From the NCBI GenBank assembly GCA_963719345.1, contig CAVRCA010000001.1:1302001-1366000 (forward strand): DNA of 64,000 nucleotides, given 5' to 3'. The translations under genes were made by a program, and so were the position numbers. Source of the DNA: CAVRCA01 sp963719345 (GTDB lineage: Bacteria; Pseudomonadota; Alphaproteobacteria; Acetobacterales; Acetobacteraceae). Below the pieces are notes generated by a model, which saw only the letters and a list, made by a program, of their open reading frames with translations, had not been told where the DNA came from and did not search any database. How positions within the stretch are numbered: position 1 is the stretch's first letter; each line of letters starts with the position of its first letter. Below, in pieces: positions 39,342 through 47,532 of the stretch.

Positions 39342-40737
39342 ACATGTTCGGCAGCGGCGGCCGCGGCGGCGATCTCGCCGCGCGCCGCCTCGATGCTGCC
39401 GAGCCCGTTCAGGAACACGTTCAGGATCACCGAAACCACCGCCGACAGCAAAATCCCCGACTTCAGCAGCGGCTGCAATTCATGCGGCAGATTGTGGAAG
39501 AAGGTGGGTGCGACGAGCGGGATCATCCCGAACCCGACCGACACGGCGACCACGAACAGATTGTTGGGATTGGCCTTGAAGTTCACGCCGGTGAGGATGC
39601 GCGCCCCGGTCGCCGCGACCATGCCGAACATCACCAGCCCGGCGCCCCCGAGCACGACCTGCGGCACCGCCTCGACCAGCGCCGCCATCTTCGGCAGCAG
39701 CCCCAGCACCAGCATGATGAAGCCGCCGACGACGGTGACCCAGCGCGATCGGACGCCCGTTACGCCGACCAGGCCGACGTTCTGCGAGAACGACGTGTAG
39801 GGGAATGTGTTGAACACGCCGCCGATCATGGTGCCCACGCCATCGGCGCGGAGGCCCCGCGTCAGCGCGGTCTGGTCGATCGGCTTGCCGGTGATCTCGC
39901 TGAGAGCGAGGAACATCCCGAGCGACTCGATCATCACCACCACCATGACGATGCACATCGTCACGATCGGGATCGGGTGAAACACCGGCATCCCGAAGTG
40001 GAACGGCAGCACGATGTCGAACCAGCTCGCGGTCGCGACCCGGTCGAAATGCATCAACCCGATCAGCGACGCCACGATCGCGCCGGCGACGATGCCGAGC
40101 AGCACCGCGACGTTGGCGACGAAGCCCTGTCCCCATTTGATGAGGGAAAGAATCACGATCAGCACGAACAGGGCGATGGCGAGCCCGGCGAGTTGGCCGA
40201 AAACCGGATTGGGAACCGCGGCCGGGACGCCGTCGACCAGTTTGGTGATCGTGGGCAGTCCACCTCCTGCCCAATTAATGCCCACCCGCATCAGCGAGAC
40301 GCCGATCACCAGGATGATGGTGCCGGTGACCACCGGCGGGAACAGCGGCAGCAACCGGCTGATGAACGGAGCGGCCAGCACGCCGAACAGGCCAGCCCCG
40401 ATGACCGCGCCGTAGATGCCGAGCAGCCCGATGTCCGGTGCGGCCGCCATCGAGAGCATCGGTCCGACCGACGCGAAGGTGACGCCCATCATCACCGGCA
40501 GCCGGATGCCGACGCCCGGAAACCCCCAAGCTCTGGACGATGCGTGGCGAGACCGCAGGCGAACAGGTCGGCGCTGATCAGGAACGCCACCTGGTCGGGC
40601 GGCAGGTTGACCGCCCGGCCGATGATCAGCGGCACCGCGACCGCGCCCGCATACATCACAAGCACATGCTGGACCGCCAACGGCACCAGCTTGGCGACGG
40701 GCAGGCGTTCGTCTACGGGATGGACGAGGTTCGGCAT
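39338..40737 (-). CDS. NCS2-family uracil/xanthine permease (two frame breaks)
   Basis: Restored length about 465 residues. The N-terminus MPNLVHPVDERLPVAKLVPL then LAVQHVLVMYAGAVAVPLIIG is typical of UraA/UapA-like permeases, followed by some 12 membrane helices. The signature loop GGVFNTFPYTSFSQNVGLVGVTGV lies near the middle, and the residues around it indicate purine (xanthine/urate) type, but specificity is not certain. Two extra bases at about 40541 and 40528 separate LFACGLAT from IVQSLG and FPGVGIRLPVMMG. Start ATG 40737 is preferred over the upstream in-frame ATG at 40824 because the earlier 29 residues are not conserved-looking. Confidence 0.87.
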
Positions 40738-40855
40738 GGCGATCTTCCCGGCGTCGTCGCCCCGCCGCTCCGGAGCAGCTGGCGCGTCATCGACGGCGCA
40801 GGAAAGCAATTCTCGGACCATCACCCGGCCTCCCGGGCTTGAGAGCGGCCGAAGC

Positions 40856-41383
40856 TCAGCGCACCCGCCGGAGCAGCAGGCGCACCGAGCCGGGATTGGC
40901 CGGATGCGGATGCGCCGCCGCCAGGATCATCGGTCGGATCTGGCCGAGGTTGAGCCACATCGGCAATTCGCGGCGGAGCACCCCGCCCTCCTCGCCCGCC
41001 CCCCGTCCGGTGATCACCTCGACGCAGCGCAGCCGATCCGCGTGCGCGGTGCGCAGGAACCCCTCGAGGGCGTGATACGAGCGCTGCGCCGTGCGCCCGT
41101 GCAGATCGAGCGCGCGAGCGGCGGCCAGCTTGCCGGTGCGAAAGCGCTGCCAAGTGGCGGTGTCGACGCCGGCGGGCTGCGCACCGATGACGACCGGCGC
41201 CGCCGGCCGAGAAGCGCCGGAGCGGGCGACGGGCGCCGGGCGTGGCGGGCTGGGCGGGGATGGCGGCGCGCGGTCGAACGTCTCGGGCCGTAGCCGGCCC
41301 GGCAACGGCACCACGTGCCGTGCGTAGCGCGCCCAATCGGCGCGATCGTCCTCGCTCAGCCGGGATCGGTGGCCGGAACTCAT
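40856..41383 (-). CDS. Smr-domain protein
   Basis: About 175 residues. The N-terminal half is Pro/Arg-rich and probably disordered, and the C-terminal Smr domain carries ALDLHGRTAQRSYHALEGFL (the LDLHG motif) and VEVITGRGAGEEGGVLRREL (the TGxG motif). Smr domains are nicking endonucleases or RNA binders, and single-domain forms of this length are common in alphaproteobacteria, often beside the Tim44/SecB genes as here in the same neighbourhood. Another in-frame ATG lies at 41410. Confidence 0.85.
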   Translation of the reverse strand: MSSGHRSRLSEDDRADWARYARHVVPLPGRLRPETFDRAPPSPPSPPRPAPVARSGASRPAAPVVIGAQPAGVDTATWQRFRTGKLAAARALDLHGRTAQRSYHALEGFLRTAHADRLRCVEVITGRGAGEEGGVLRRELPMWLNLGQIRPMILAAAHPHPANPGSVRLLLRRVR

Positions 41384-41504
41384 GCGTTCGTCAGCGGCAA
41401 TGATGTCCACGCGAATTCGGCCAGTGAAATGCCGTTAGCGGAAAACAAATATCGTCATAGGAAAATAATCGGATCAGGTGAAACGACGGCGGTCAGCCAA
41501 CCGA

Positions 41505-41675
41505 TCAGCCCTGCTGCTCACGCTTGCGGCGTTCCTCATTCGCGCGCTCGACCTGCTCCAGCGTCTCGGTCGATTCGCGCACCGTGAACCAGCCCTTGCG
41601 CACGACCCTGAGCGGCGGCGGCTCCGGCGATCGCCGCGGGTGGGGCGGCTGCGGCTTGGCCTGATCGAACGGCAT
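41505..41675 (-). CDS. Small basic hypothetical protein (56 residues)
   Basis: ATG 41675, beginning MPFDQAKPQPPHPRRSPEPP, then a KGWFTVRESTETLEQVERAN helix and an RRKREQQG end. The C-terminal half is a charged helix with regular Leu/Val spacing. It lies between the truncated membrane-protein gene and the Smr gene on the same strand, with 13 bases to the former. No family recognised, and the protein is too short for most gene tracks. Real coding is supported by a clean frame in a region where the other frames are broken. Confidence 0.5.
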   Translation of the reverse strand: MPFDQAKPQPPHPRRSPEPPPLRVVRKGWFTVRESTETLEQVERANEERRKREQQG

Positions 41676-41688
41676 GCGGCCCTCCTAA

Positions 41689-42223
41689 CTAGGAACCGGT
41701 GCTTATCTGGTAAGCGATAGTAACCGCGCCAAGGATGAACGTCGCAAGGTACGGAAACCAAGGTGGCGATGCCTGCGATCGTGCGCATTTCAGCGCGATG
41801 GCGGTTGATCGCCCGGTTATTGTCGGTCGTCGCCGCATATTGCCGAACCAGGAAGCGCTTGAAGGTGACCAGAGCGTCCTCGCCGGGCAATTCGCCTTCC
41901 CGCTCGGCGCGTTCCAGCTCGGTTACATACTCAAGGATGCTGGGTTCGCTGGCAATGTAGATAAACTTCGCAGCGGCAATGGACCGCGCAAGGAACAAAA
42001 TAGCAACAAACGTTGCTATTCCGACAAGGACGCCGAGGGAGCCGGCGACCCACGACGTCCAGCCATTGACCCGCAGGATGGGTTCGCGCAGTTGGGTCAG
42101 GCCGCCGATCTGCACCGCCAAGGTCGCGGCGAAGAAGGGCAGCGTCCGCCAGACGTTGTCTTCCTGGTCGATTTCCTTGCGGTAGCTGTCGGCGAAGGTG
42201 CGCTCCAGGTGATCGAGCGGAAC
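41689..42223 (-). pseudogene. Membrane protein of unknown family, 5' end missing and one frame break
   Basis: The readable protein is about 178 residues. It starts without any initiation codon directly after an in-frame stop at 42224-42226, with LDHLERTFADSYRKEIDQED, then two N-terminal hydrophobic segments (LPFFAATLAVQIGG; WVAGSLGVLVGIATFVAILFLA), a charged cytoplasmic stretch (ELERAEREGELPGEDALVTFK) and a final helix YLATFILGAVTIAYQI. One extra base near 41752 must be skipped to reach that helix. The 5' end abuts a repeat-like sequence (42228-42285), which suggests the repeat truncated the gene. The in-frame GTG at 42121 could give a shorter product. Confidence 0.5.
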
Positions 42224-42227
42224 TCAA

Positions 42228-42285
42228 TGGTTCCCCGTCACAAGCCCGTCATGCCCGGCGTGCCAGACTTGATCCGAACAGGCCA
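42228..42285. repeat. Possible short palindromic repeat element
   Basis: The interval between lutC and the truncated membrane gene contains GTCATGCCCGGCGTGCC and nearby CTTGATCCG. This resembles the dispersed VMPG-type palindromic repeats of alphaproteobacteria, but as a degenerate copy without a long perfect stem. No other copy of the same sequence was seen in this window. Confidence 0.35.
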
Positions 42286-42289
42286 ATGT

Positions 42290-42994
42290 TCACACTTCGT
42301 TCCCGCGCTGCTCATCCTCGATCAGCAGAACGTGCAGCCGGCGCGGGCCGTGTGCTCCGAGTTCTAAGGTCTGCTCGATGTCGGCCGAGCGCGACACGCC
42401 GGTCACCAGCATGACGTTGCGCGGCATGACCCCGTTCCCGTGCTCGGTGCGCAGCAGGTCCCAGGCCTCCTCGTAGGCACCGACCACGCGGCTGGCGCGC
42501 AGCACGACGATCGCGGTCTCGGCCAGCAGGTTGAGCGTGGTCGGGCGCTGCGGGCCGGACGGCAGCATGAGCGTGCCGGTCTCCGCGATGCCGGCAAAGC
42601 CGTGCTGGACCGCCACGGTGTCGGCGCCCTGGGCGCGTCCTTCGCGGATGGCGAGCAGCGGCCGCTCCGACCACGGGATGGCGCGCAGTTCCGGGTGCGG
42701 CGCCATGGTGAAACCGGAGGGCAGGTTCTGCACGGCGAGGTAGTCGGCGACGGCGGCGGGCACGGCGGAAAAATCCGCCAGCCGCGCGACCGTGCCGTAT
42801 TCACGTTCGACCATGGTGACGAACAGGTCGATCTGCCCGGGACGCGGCAGCCGGCTGCGGGCGGGGATCAGGTGTCGCGGATGCTGCGCCATGCGGGTGC
42901 GCAGCAGGTCGGCCTGATCGGCGGGCAGCGCACCCCGGCGGAGGCCGCGCCGGATCGCGCCCAAGACCGCCCGCTTGCCGCCATCCTCGCTCAC
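42290..42994 (-). CDS. lutC: LutC-like LUD-domain protein
   Basis: 234 residues, starting at GTG 42994 (SEDGGKRAVLGAIRRGL). The LUD (DUF162/YkgG) domain shows FTMAPHPELRAIPW, GADTVAVQHGFAGIAETGTL, ETAIVVLRASRVVGAYEEAW and VMLVTGVSRSADIEQTLELG, with GPRRLHVLLIE near the end. It belongs to the lactate-utilisation LutABC complex. Only 10 bases separate it from lutB, so the two are co-transcribed on the minus strand. Confidence 0.9.
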   Translation of the reverse strand: MSEDGGKRAVLGAIRRGLRRGALPADQADLLRTRMAQHPRHLIPARSRLPRPGQIDLFVTMVEREYGTVARLADFSAVPAAVADYLAVQNLPSGFTMAPHPELRAIPWSERPLLAIREGRAQGADTVAVQHGFAGIAETGTLMLPSGPQRPTTLNLLAETAIVVLRASRVVGAYEEAWDLLRTEHGNGVMPRNVMLVTGVSRSADIEQTLELGAHGPRRLHVLLIEDEQRGNEV

Positions 42995-43004
42995 GCCCTC
43001 CCCC

Positions 43005-44435
43005 CTATCGGGCCGGCCGGCCGCGCTGGGTCCGGGCGTAGCGGGCAAAGAACGTGTCCCCCTCCGGCGCCGGCAGGTCGCGCCCGCTTGTCCAGCCGCC
43101 GGCGAAGGGCAGCGAGGCAAACCGGCCGCGCCGCCGCCCGAGCGCGCCGAGCGAAGCCGCCGCCGCCCTTGTCGCCATCCGATAGAGCGCCGGCCGACGG
43201 GCGAACCAAGCCCACAGGCCGAGATTGCTGCGCACCGTCGCGGGCGTCAGGTGGCGCTCGAACTCGCGCTCCCGCCAGTGGCGCATCAACCCCGGCAGCG
43301 GGATCTTCACCGGGCAGACGCTCTCGCACTTGCCGCAGAAGGTCGACGCGTTCGGCAGGTTGCCGGCCCGGTCGACGCCGATCAGGGAGGGCGTCAGCAC
43401 GCTTCCCATCGGGCCGGGATAGACCCACCCGTAGGCGTGGCCGCCGATCGCGCCGTACACCGGACAGTGGTTCATGCACGCGGCGCAACGGATGCAGCGC
43501 AGCATGTCCTGGAACTCGGTCCCCAGCATGGCGGAGCGGCCGTTGTCGACCAGCACGACGTGGTACTCGTCCGGGCCGTCGAGGTCGCCCGGTCGCCGGC
43601 CACCCGTGGAAAACGTGGTGTAGACGGAGAAATCCTGCCCGGTGGCCGAGCGGGCAAGCAGCCGCAGCAGGCTGGTCGCGTCCTCGAGGGTCGGAACCAC
43701 CTTCTCGATGCTGGCCAGCACGATGTGGACGCGCGGCAGGGTCTGCGTCAGGTCGCCGTTGCCCTCGTTGGTGACGATGACGCTGCTGCCGGTCTCGGCG
43801 ATCAGGAAATTGGCGCCGGTGATGCCGACATCGGCGGCGAGAAAACGGGCGCGCAGCCGGCCGCGCGCCTCGGTGAGGATGTCGCGCCGCTCGGCAAACA
43901 CCCGGTCGGCCGGCAGATCGGTGTGCGACGCCCGGAAGCTCGCCTCCCAATCCTCCCGGTTGAGGTGGAAGGCGGGCGCGATGATGTGGCTCGGCAATTC
44001 GTGGCGGAGCTGGATGATGTATTCGCCGAGATCGGTCTCCACCGGCTCGATGCCGTGTTGCTCCAGATGCTCGTTGATGCCCAGCTCCTCGCTGATCATC
44101 GACTTGCCCTTGGTGACGGTGCGGGCGCCGGCCGCTTCGCAGATGCGCAGCACCGCCGCGCGCGCCTCGTCCGCCGTGCCGCACCAATGCACCTGCCCGC
44201 CGGACGCGAGAACCTTCTGCTCGTAGGCTTCGAGGTAGAAGTCGAGGTTGGCGAGCGTGTGGTTCTTGATCCCGCGGCCGATCTCGCGCAGTTGCTCGAA
44301 CTCCGGCAGCCCCGCCACCGCGAGGGTGCGGCGGGCGACGAAGCTGGGGCCGCTGCGCGCCAGCGCCTTCTGCAGCCCGGTATCGGCGATCGCGCGGCGG
44401 GCGTTCTGCTTGAACTCTGGGCTGGTGGCGAGCAT
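43005..44435 (-). CDS. lutB: LutB-like lactate-utilisation iron-sulfur protein
   Basis: 476 residues, starting MLATSPEFKQNARRAIADT at 44435 (an ATG 13 codons upstream at 44474 is in frame but less typical). The LUD domain is followed by two 4Fe-4S clusters: CIRCAACMNHCPVYGAIGG near residue 300 and CGKCESVCPVKIPLPGLM near 350. LutB transfers electrons from the LutA/LutC complex. It is divergent from the binding-protein gene at 44553 (117 bases), so a lactate-responsive promoter region could lie there (inference). Confidence 0.92.
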   Translation of the reverse strand: MLATSPEFKQNARRAIADTGLQKALARSGPSFVARRTLAVAGLPEFEQLREIGRGIKNHTLANLDFYLEAYEQKVLASGGQVHWCGTADEARAAVLRICEAAGARTVTKGKSMISEELGINEHLEQHGIEPVETDLGEYIIQLRHELPSHIIAPAFHLNREDWEASFRASHTDLPADRVFAERRDILTEARGRLRARFLAADVGITGANFLIAETGSSVIVTNEGNGDLTQTLPRVHIVLASIEKVVPTLEDATSLLRLLARSATGQDFSVYTTFSTGGRRPGDLDGPDEYHVVLVDNGRSAMLGTEFQDMLRCIRCAACMNHCPVYGAIGGHAYGWVYPGPMGSVLTPSLIGVDRAGNLPNASTFCGKCESVCPVKIPLPGLMRHWREREFERHLTPATVRSNLGLWAWFARRPALYRMATRAAAASLGALGRRRGRFASLPFAGGWTSGRDLPAPEGDTFFARYARTQRGRPAR

Positions 44436-44552
44436 CGGCGGTCTCCTCCCCGCAACTAATGACCCCGCCGGCAACCGTCAGCAAGCCGTCCGGTTCGGTT
44501 TACGCGGCGTGGCCCCGCCCTTAGCATCATTGAGAAGTCCAGGGAGGTTGGG

Positions 44553-45791
44553 ATGCAAGGCGTCATACCCCGGCGGACGCTGCTGCGCGGCGCAGGCGCG
44601 GCCGCACTGGCCTTGCCAGGTCGCCGGGCGCGGGCCGAACCGCCCGTTATCCGCATCGGTGTCCTGACCGACCTCAATGGGGTGAACTCGAACGGCACCG
44701 GCCAGGGCTCGGTGGTCGCGACCAAGATGGCGGCCGAGGATTTCATGCAGGCCAACCCCGACTACAGCGTCGAGGTCCTGGCCGCCGACTACCAGAGCAA
44801 GGCCGACGTCGCCCAGGGGATCGCGCGCGACTGGTTCGACCGCCAGGGCGTCGACGTGGTCACCAACGTCAACAACTCGGCCGCCGCCCTCGCCATCGCC
44901 ACCCTGGTCCGCGACAAGGACAAGCCGGCGGTATTCACCACCCCGGCCAGCTCCGACCTTACCGGCAAGGCATGCAGCCCGAACCACGTGCAATGGACCT
45001 ACGACACCTGGTCGCTCGGCAACTGCACGGGGACCGCCCTGGTCGCCGAGGGCGGCGACACCTGGTTCTTCATCGCCGCCGACTACACGTTCGGCAAGCT
45101 GCTGGCCGGCGACACCGCCCGCGCCGTGACCGCTGCGGGCGGCAAGGTGCTCGGCACCGCCCTGCACCCGTTCCCGGAAACCACGGATTTCTCCGGCTTC
45201 CTGATCCAGGCACAGGCCAGCGGCGCCAAGGTGATCGGGCTGGCCAACAGCGGCGACAACACCGTCAACTGCGTCAAGCAGGCGGCCGAGTTCGGCATCG
45301 GCCGTTCCGGTGCCCGGCTGGCCGCCCTGCTGCTGACCATCCCCGACGTCCACGGTCTGGGCCTGTCGACCGCCAAGGGCCTGCTGCTCACCGAAGCCTG
45401 GTATTGGGATCTGACGGACGGCAGCCGCGCCTTCGCCCATCGCTTCGCACCCCGCGTCGGCGACAAGATGCCCAACATGCTGCAGGCGGGCGATTACTCC
45501 GCCGTGACGCACTACCTCAAGGCAGTGCGCGCGCTCGGGGTTGCCCGCGCGAAAGCGTCGGGCCGCGCGGTCATCGCGCAGATGAAGGCGATGCCGGTCG
45601 ATGACCCTGTCTATGGCCAGGGCAGCATCCGCGCCGACGGCCGCAAGCTCAACCCGATGTACCTGTTCCAGGTCAAGTCTCCGGCGGAAAGCCGCTACGC
45701 CTGGGACTATTACAAGCTGGTGCGTACCGTGCCGGCGGACCAGGCGTTTCGGCCGATGAGCGACGGCGGCTGCCCCATGATCCCGGCGTGA
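44553..45791 (+). CDS. ABC transporter periplasmic substrate-binding protein (Peripla_BP_6, Tat-type leader)
   Basis: 412 residues. The PRRTLLRGAGAAALALPGRR leader is of Tat type, then the binding fold with IRIGVLTDLNGVNSNG. It is a paralogue of the protein at 16513-17754: both share the W(F)FFIxADYTFG core (here TWFFIAADYTFG) and an AFRPMSDGGCP-like end. The stop lies inside the first unit of a 14-bp triple repeat that also holds the start of the RuBisCO-like gene. It is therefore the first gene of a three-gene operon (binding protein, RuBisCO-like protein, cupin). Confidence 0.87.
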   Translation: MQGVIPRRTLLRGAGAAALALPGRRARAEPPVIRIGVLTDLNGVNSNGTGQGSVVATKMAAEDFMQANPDYSVEVLAADYQSKADVAQGIARDWFDRQGVDVVTNVNNSAAALAIATLVRDKDKPAVFTTPASSDLTGKACSPNHVQWTYDTWSLGNCTGTALVAEGGDTWFFIAADYTFGKLLAGDTARAVTAAGGKVLGTALHPFPETTDFSGFLIQAQASGAKVIGLANSGDNTVNCVKQAAEFGIGRSGARLAALLLTIPDVHGLGLSTAKGLLLTEAWYWDLTDGSRAFAHRFAPRVGDKMPNMLQAGDYSAVTHYLKAVRALGVARAKASGRAVIAQMKAMPVDDPVYGQGSIRADGRKLNPMYLFQVKSPAESRYAWDYYKLVRTVPADQAFRPMSDGGCPMIPA

Positions 45792-45818
45792 TGATCGCGG
45801 CGTGATGATCCCCGCGTG
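45777..45818. repeat. Three tandem 14-bp repeats spanning the gene junction
   Basis: ATGATC(C/G)C(G/C)GCGTG is repeated three times head to tail (45777-45790, 45791-45804, 45805-45818). The first unit contains the TGA of the binding-protein gene (45789-45791) and the third ends with the GTG start of the RuBisCO-like gene (45816). Slippage in this array would change the distance between the genes in 14-base steps. Confidence 0.8.
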
Positions 45819-46905
45819 ACCCGGGTTGTCGCCAGCTATCGCGTCCACAGCGAGCCGGGCGCCATCGAGGCGCGTGCCAAGGCCCTGGCCGTCGAGCAGA
45901 GCATCGAGATGCCGCCGGAGGCGGTGGACGAGCCGCGCGTGCTCGACGAGGTCGTCGGGCGCGTCGAGGCGATCGAGGATCGCGGCGGCGGTTTCTTCAC
46001 GGTGCGGATCGGCCTCGCCGCGGCGACGGTCGGCGCCGATGCCGGCCAACTGCTCAACATGGCGTTCGGCAACTCGTCGCTGCACGACGACCTGCAACTG
46101 GTCGATCTCGACCTGCCCGCCGATCTCGCCGCCGCGTTCGGCGGGCCACGACACGGCATTGCGGGGCTGCGGGCGCGGACCGGGGCGGAGCGGCGGGCGC
46201 TGACCTGCTCGGCGCTCAAGCCGCAGGGCTTGTCGGCCGAGCGGCTGGCCGACCTGGCCGGACGGTTCGCCCAAGGCGGGCTCGACTTCGTCAAGGACGA
46301 TCACGGCCTCGCCGACCAGTCCTATTCCCCTTACGCCGCGCCGGGTCGAGGCCTGCGCGGCGGCGGTGCGCCGGACCGGGCAGCCGACCCGCTACGTGCC
46401 GAGCCTCTCGGGCGACCTCGACCGGATGCGCGAACAGCTCCGGCTGGCCCGGGACGCCGGTGTCGACACGGTGATGGTCGCGCCGCTGCTCGCCGGGTTT
46501 GCCACCGTGCAGCGCCTGATCCGCGACAACCGCGAATTTGCGTTCCTGGCCCATCCGACGATGGGCGGTGCCGCCCGCATCGCCCCCGACCTGCTGATCG
46601 GCAAACTGTTCCGGCTGCTCGGCGCCGACGCGGTGATTTTTCCCAGTTATGGCGGCCGGTTCGGCTACTCCGAACAGACCTGCCGGCGTCTCGCCGAGAA
46701 GGCCCGCGCGCCGTGGCTCGGGCTTGCCCCCAGCCTGCCCGTTCCCGCCGGCGGCATGACCCTGGCGCGGGTGCCGGAAATGCTTGATTTCTACGGCGCC
46801 GAGACGATGTTGCTGATCGGCGGCAGCCTGCTCGCGGCGCGCGAGCGACTGACCGAGGCCACGGCCGACTTCGCCCGCGCCGTCTCCCGTCACTTCCCCT
46901 CTTGA
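45816..46905 (+). CDS. RuBisCO-like protein (form IV; one frame break)
   Basis: Restored length about 362 residues. The N-domain (VASYRV, GQLLNMAFGNSSLH) is followed by the TIM-barrel domain with SALKPQGLS (lysine that corresponds to the catalytic Lys in RuBisCO), FVKDDHGLADQSYSP (carbamylated-Lys motif in which the RuBisCO KDDE is KDDH), YVPSLSG, AHPTMGGAARIAP and SYGGRFGYSEQ. The KDDH variant is typical of RuBisCO-like proteins that do not fix CO2. One extra base near 46344 separates YAA from RVEACAAAVRR. Some relatives act in apionate catabolism, and the reaction here is unknown. The cupin gene follows at 8 bases. Confidence 0.83.
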
Positions 46906-46913
46906 GAGGCGTC

Positions 46914-47375
46914 ATGGACACCGAGCAACGCCCGCTGGTGCGCGGCTTCCAGCCGGACTTCCGCTGGGACGGGGTGCCGCACCTGCCCTACAAGGAGGAC
47001 GGCGCCGCGCCGTTCCGCGCGATCTCGCGCCAGGTGCTGTTCGCCGAGGACAAGCTGGGCTGCGAGCTGCGGTATTTCGAGATGGAGCCCGGCGGCTACT
47101 CCACCCTGGAGCGTCACGAGCACATGCACGCGGTGATGGTCCTGCGCGGCCACGGCCATTGCCTGGTCGGCGACACGGTGCGCGAGATCGCGCCGTTCGA
47201 CCTCGTCAGCATCCCGCCCTGGACCTGGCACCAGTTCCGCGCCACCGAGGGCGAGAAGCTGGGCTTCCTCTGCATGGTCAACGCCGAGCGCGACCGCCCG
47301 CAACTGCCGACCGAGGAGGAACTCGCCGCATTGCGGCGGGCCAGCCCGGCGGTCGCCGGGTTCCTGCGGTCCTAG
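46914..47375 (+). CDS. Cupin-domain protein
   Basis: About 153 residues. A single cupin fold with the metal-binding HEHMHAVMVLRGHGHCLVG motif (His-rich) and the second motif IPPWTWHQFRATEGEKLGF. The start is ATG 46914 (MDTEQRPLVRG), 8 bases after the RuBisCO-like gene, so the two are translationally linked. Cupins beside RuBisCO-like proteins often act on sugar acids or keto acids, for example as isomerases, but the substrate is unknown here. Confidence 0.87.
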   Translation: MDTEQRPLVRGFQPDFRWDGVPHLPYKEDGAAPFRAISRQVLFAEDKLGCELRYFEMEPGGYSTLERHEHMHAVMVLRGHGHCLVGDTVREIAPFDLVSIPPWTWHQFRATEGEKLGFLCMVNAERDRPQLPTEEELAALRRASPAVAGFLRS

Positions 47376-47532
47376 CTCCGGGGCGAGCTGCGTGCCCTTA
47401 CAGGCGCGAACTCAGGTCCGTGTCGTACAGCGTGTCCGCATCGTTCCGCGTCCCCTGCAGTCGCAGGGACAGATCAAGGGAACCAGCCCACGGCCACGGG
47501 GTGAACCTCTTCGCCCACCGTCATAGGCGAAG

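Noticed and set aside
39344..41293. Plus-strand frame of about 650 residues opposite the permease and Smr genes
   Set aside because: His/Asp-rich mirror frame without a fold. The two minus-strand genes are well supported.
44478..46304. Minus-strand frame opposite the binding protein and RuBisCO-like genes
   Set aside because: No motif, and the plus-strand genes carry family signatures.
47376..47532. Possible small gene or RNA between the cupin and the regulator gene
   Set aside because: No convincing ribosome site, frame or stable hairpin by eye. Left as intergenic.
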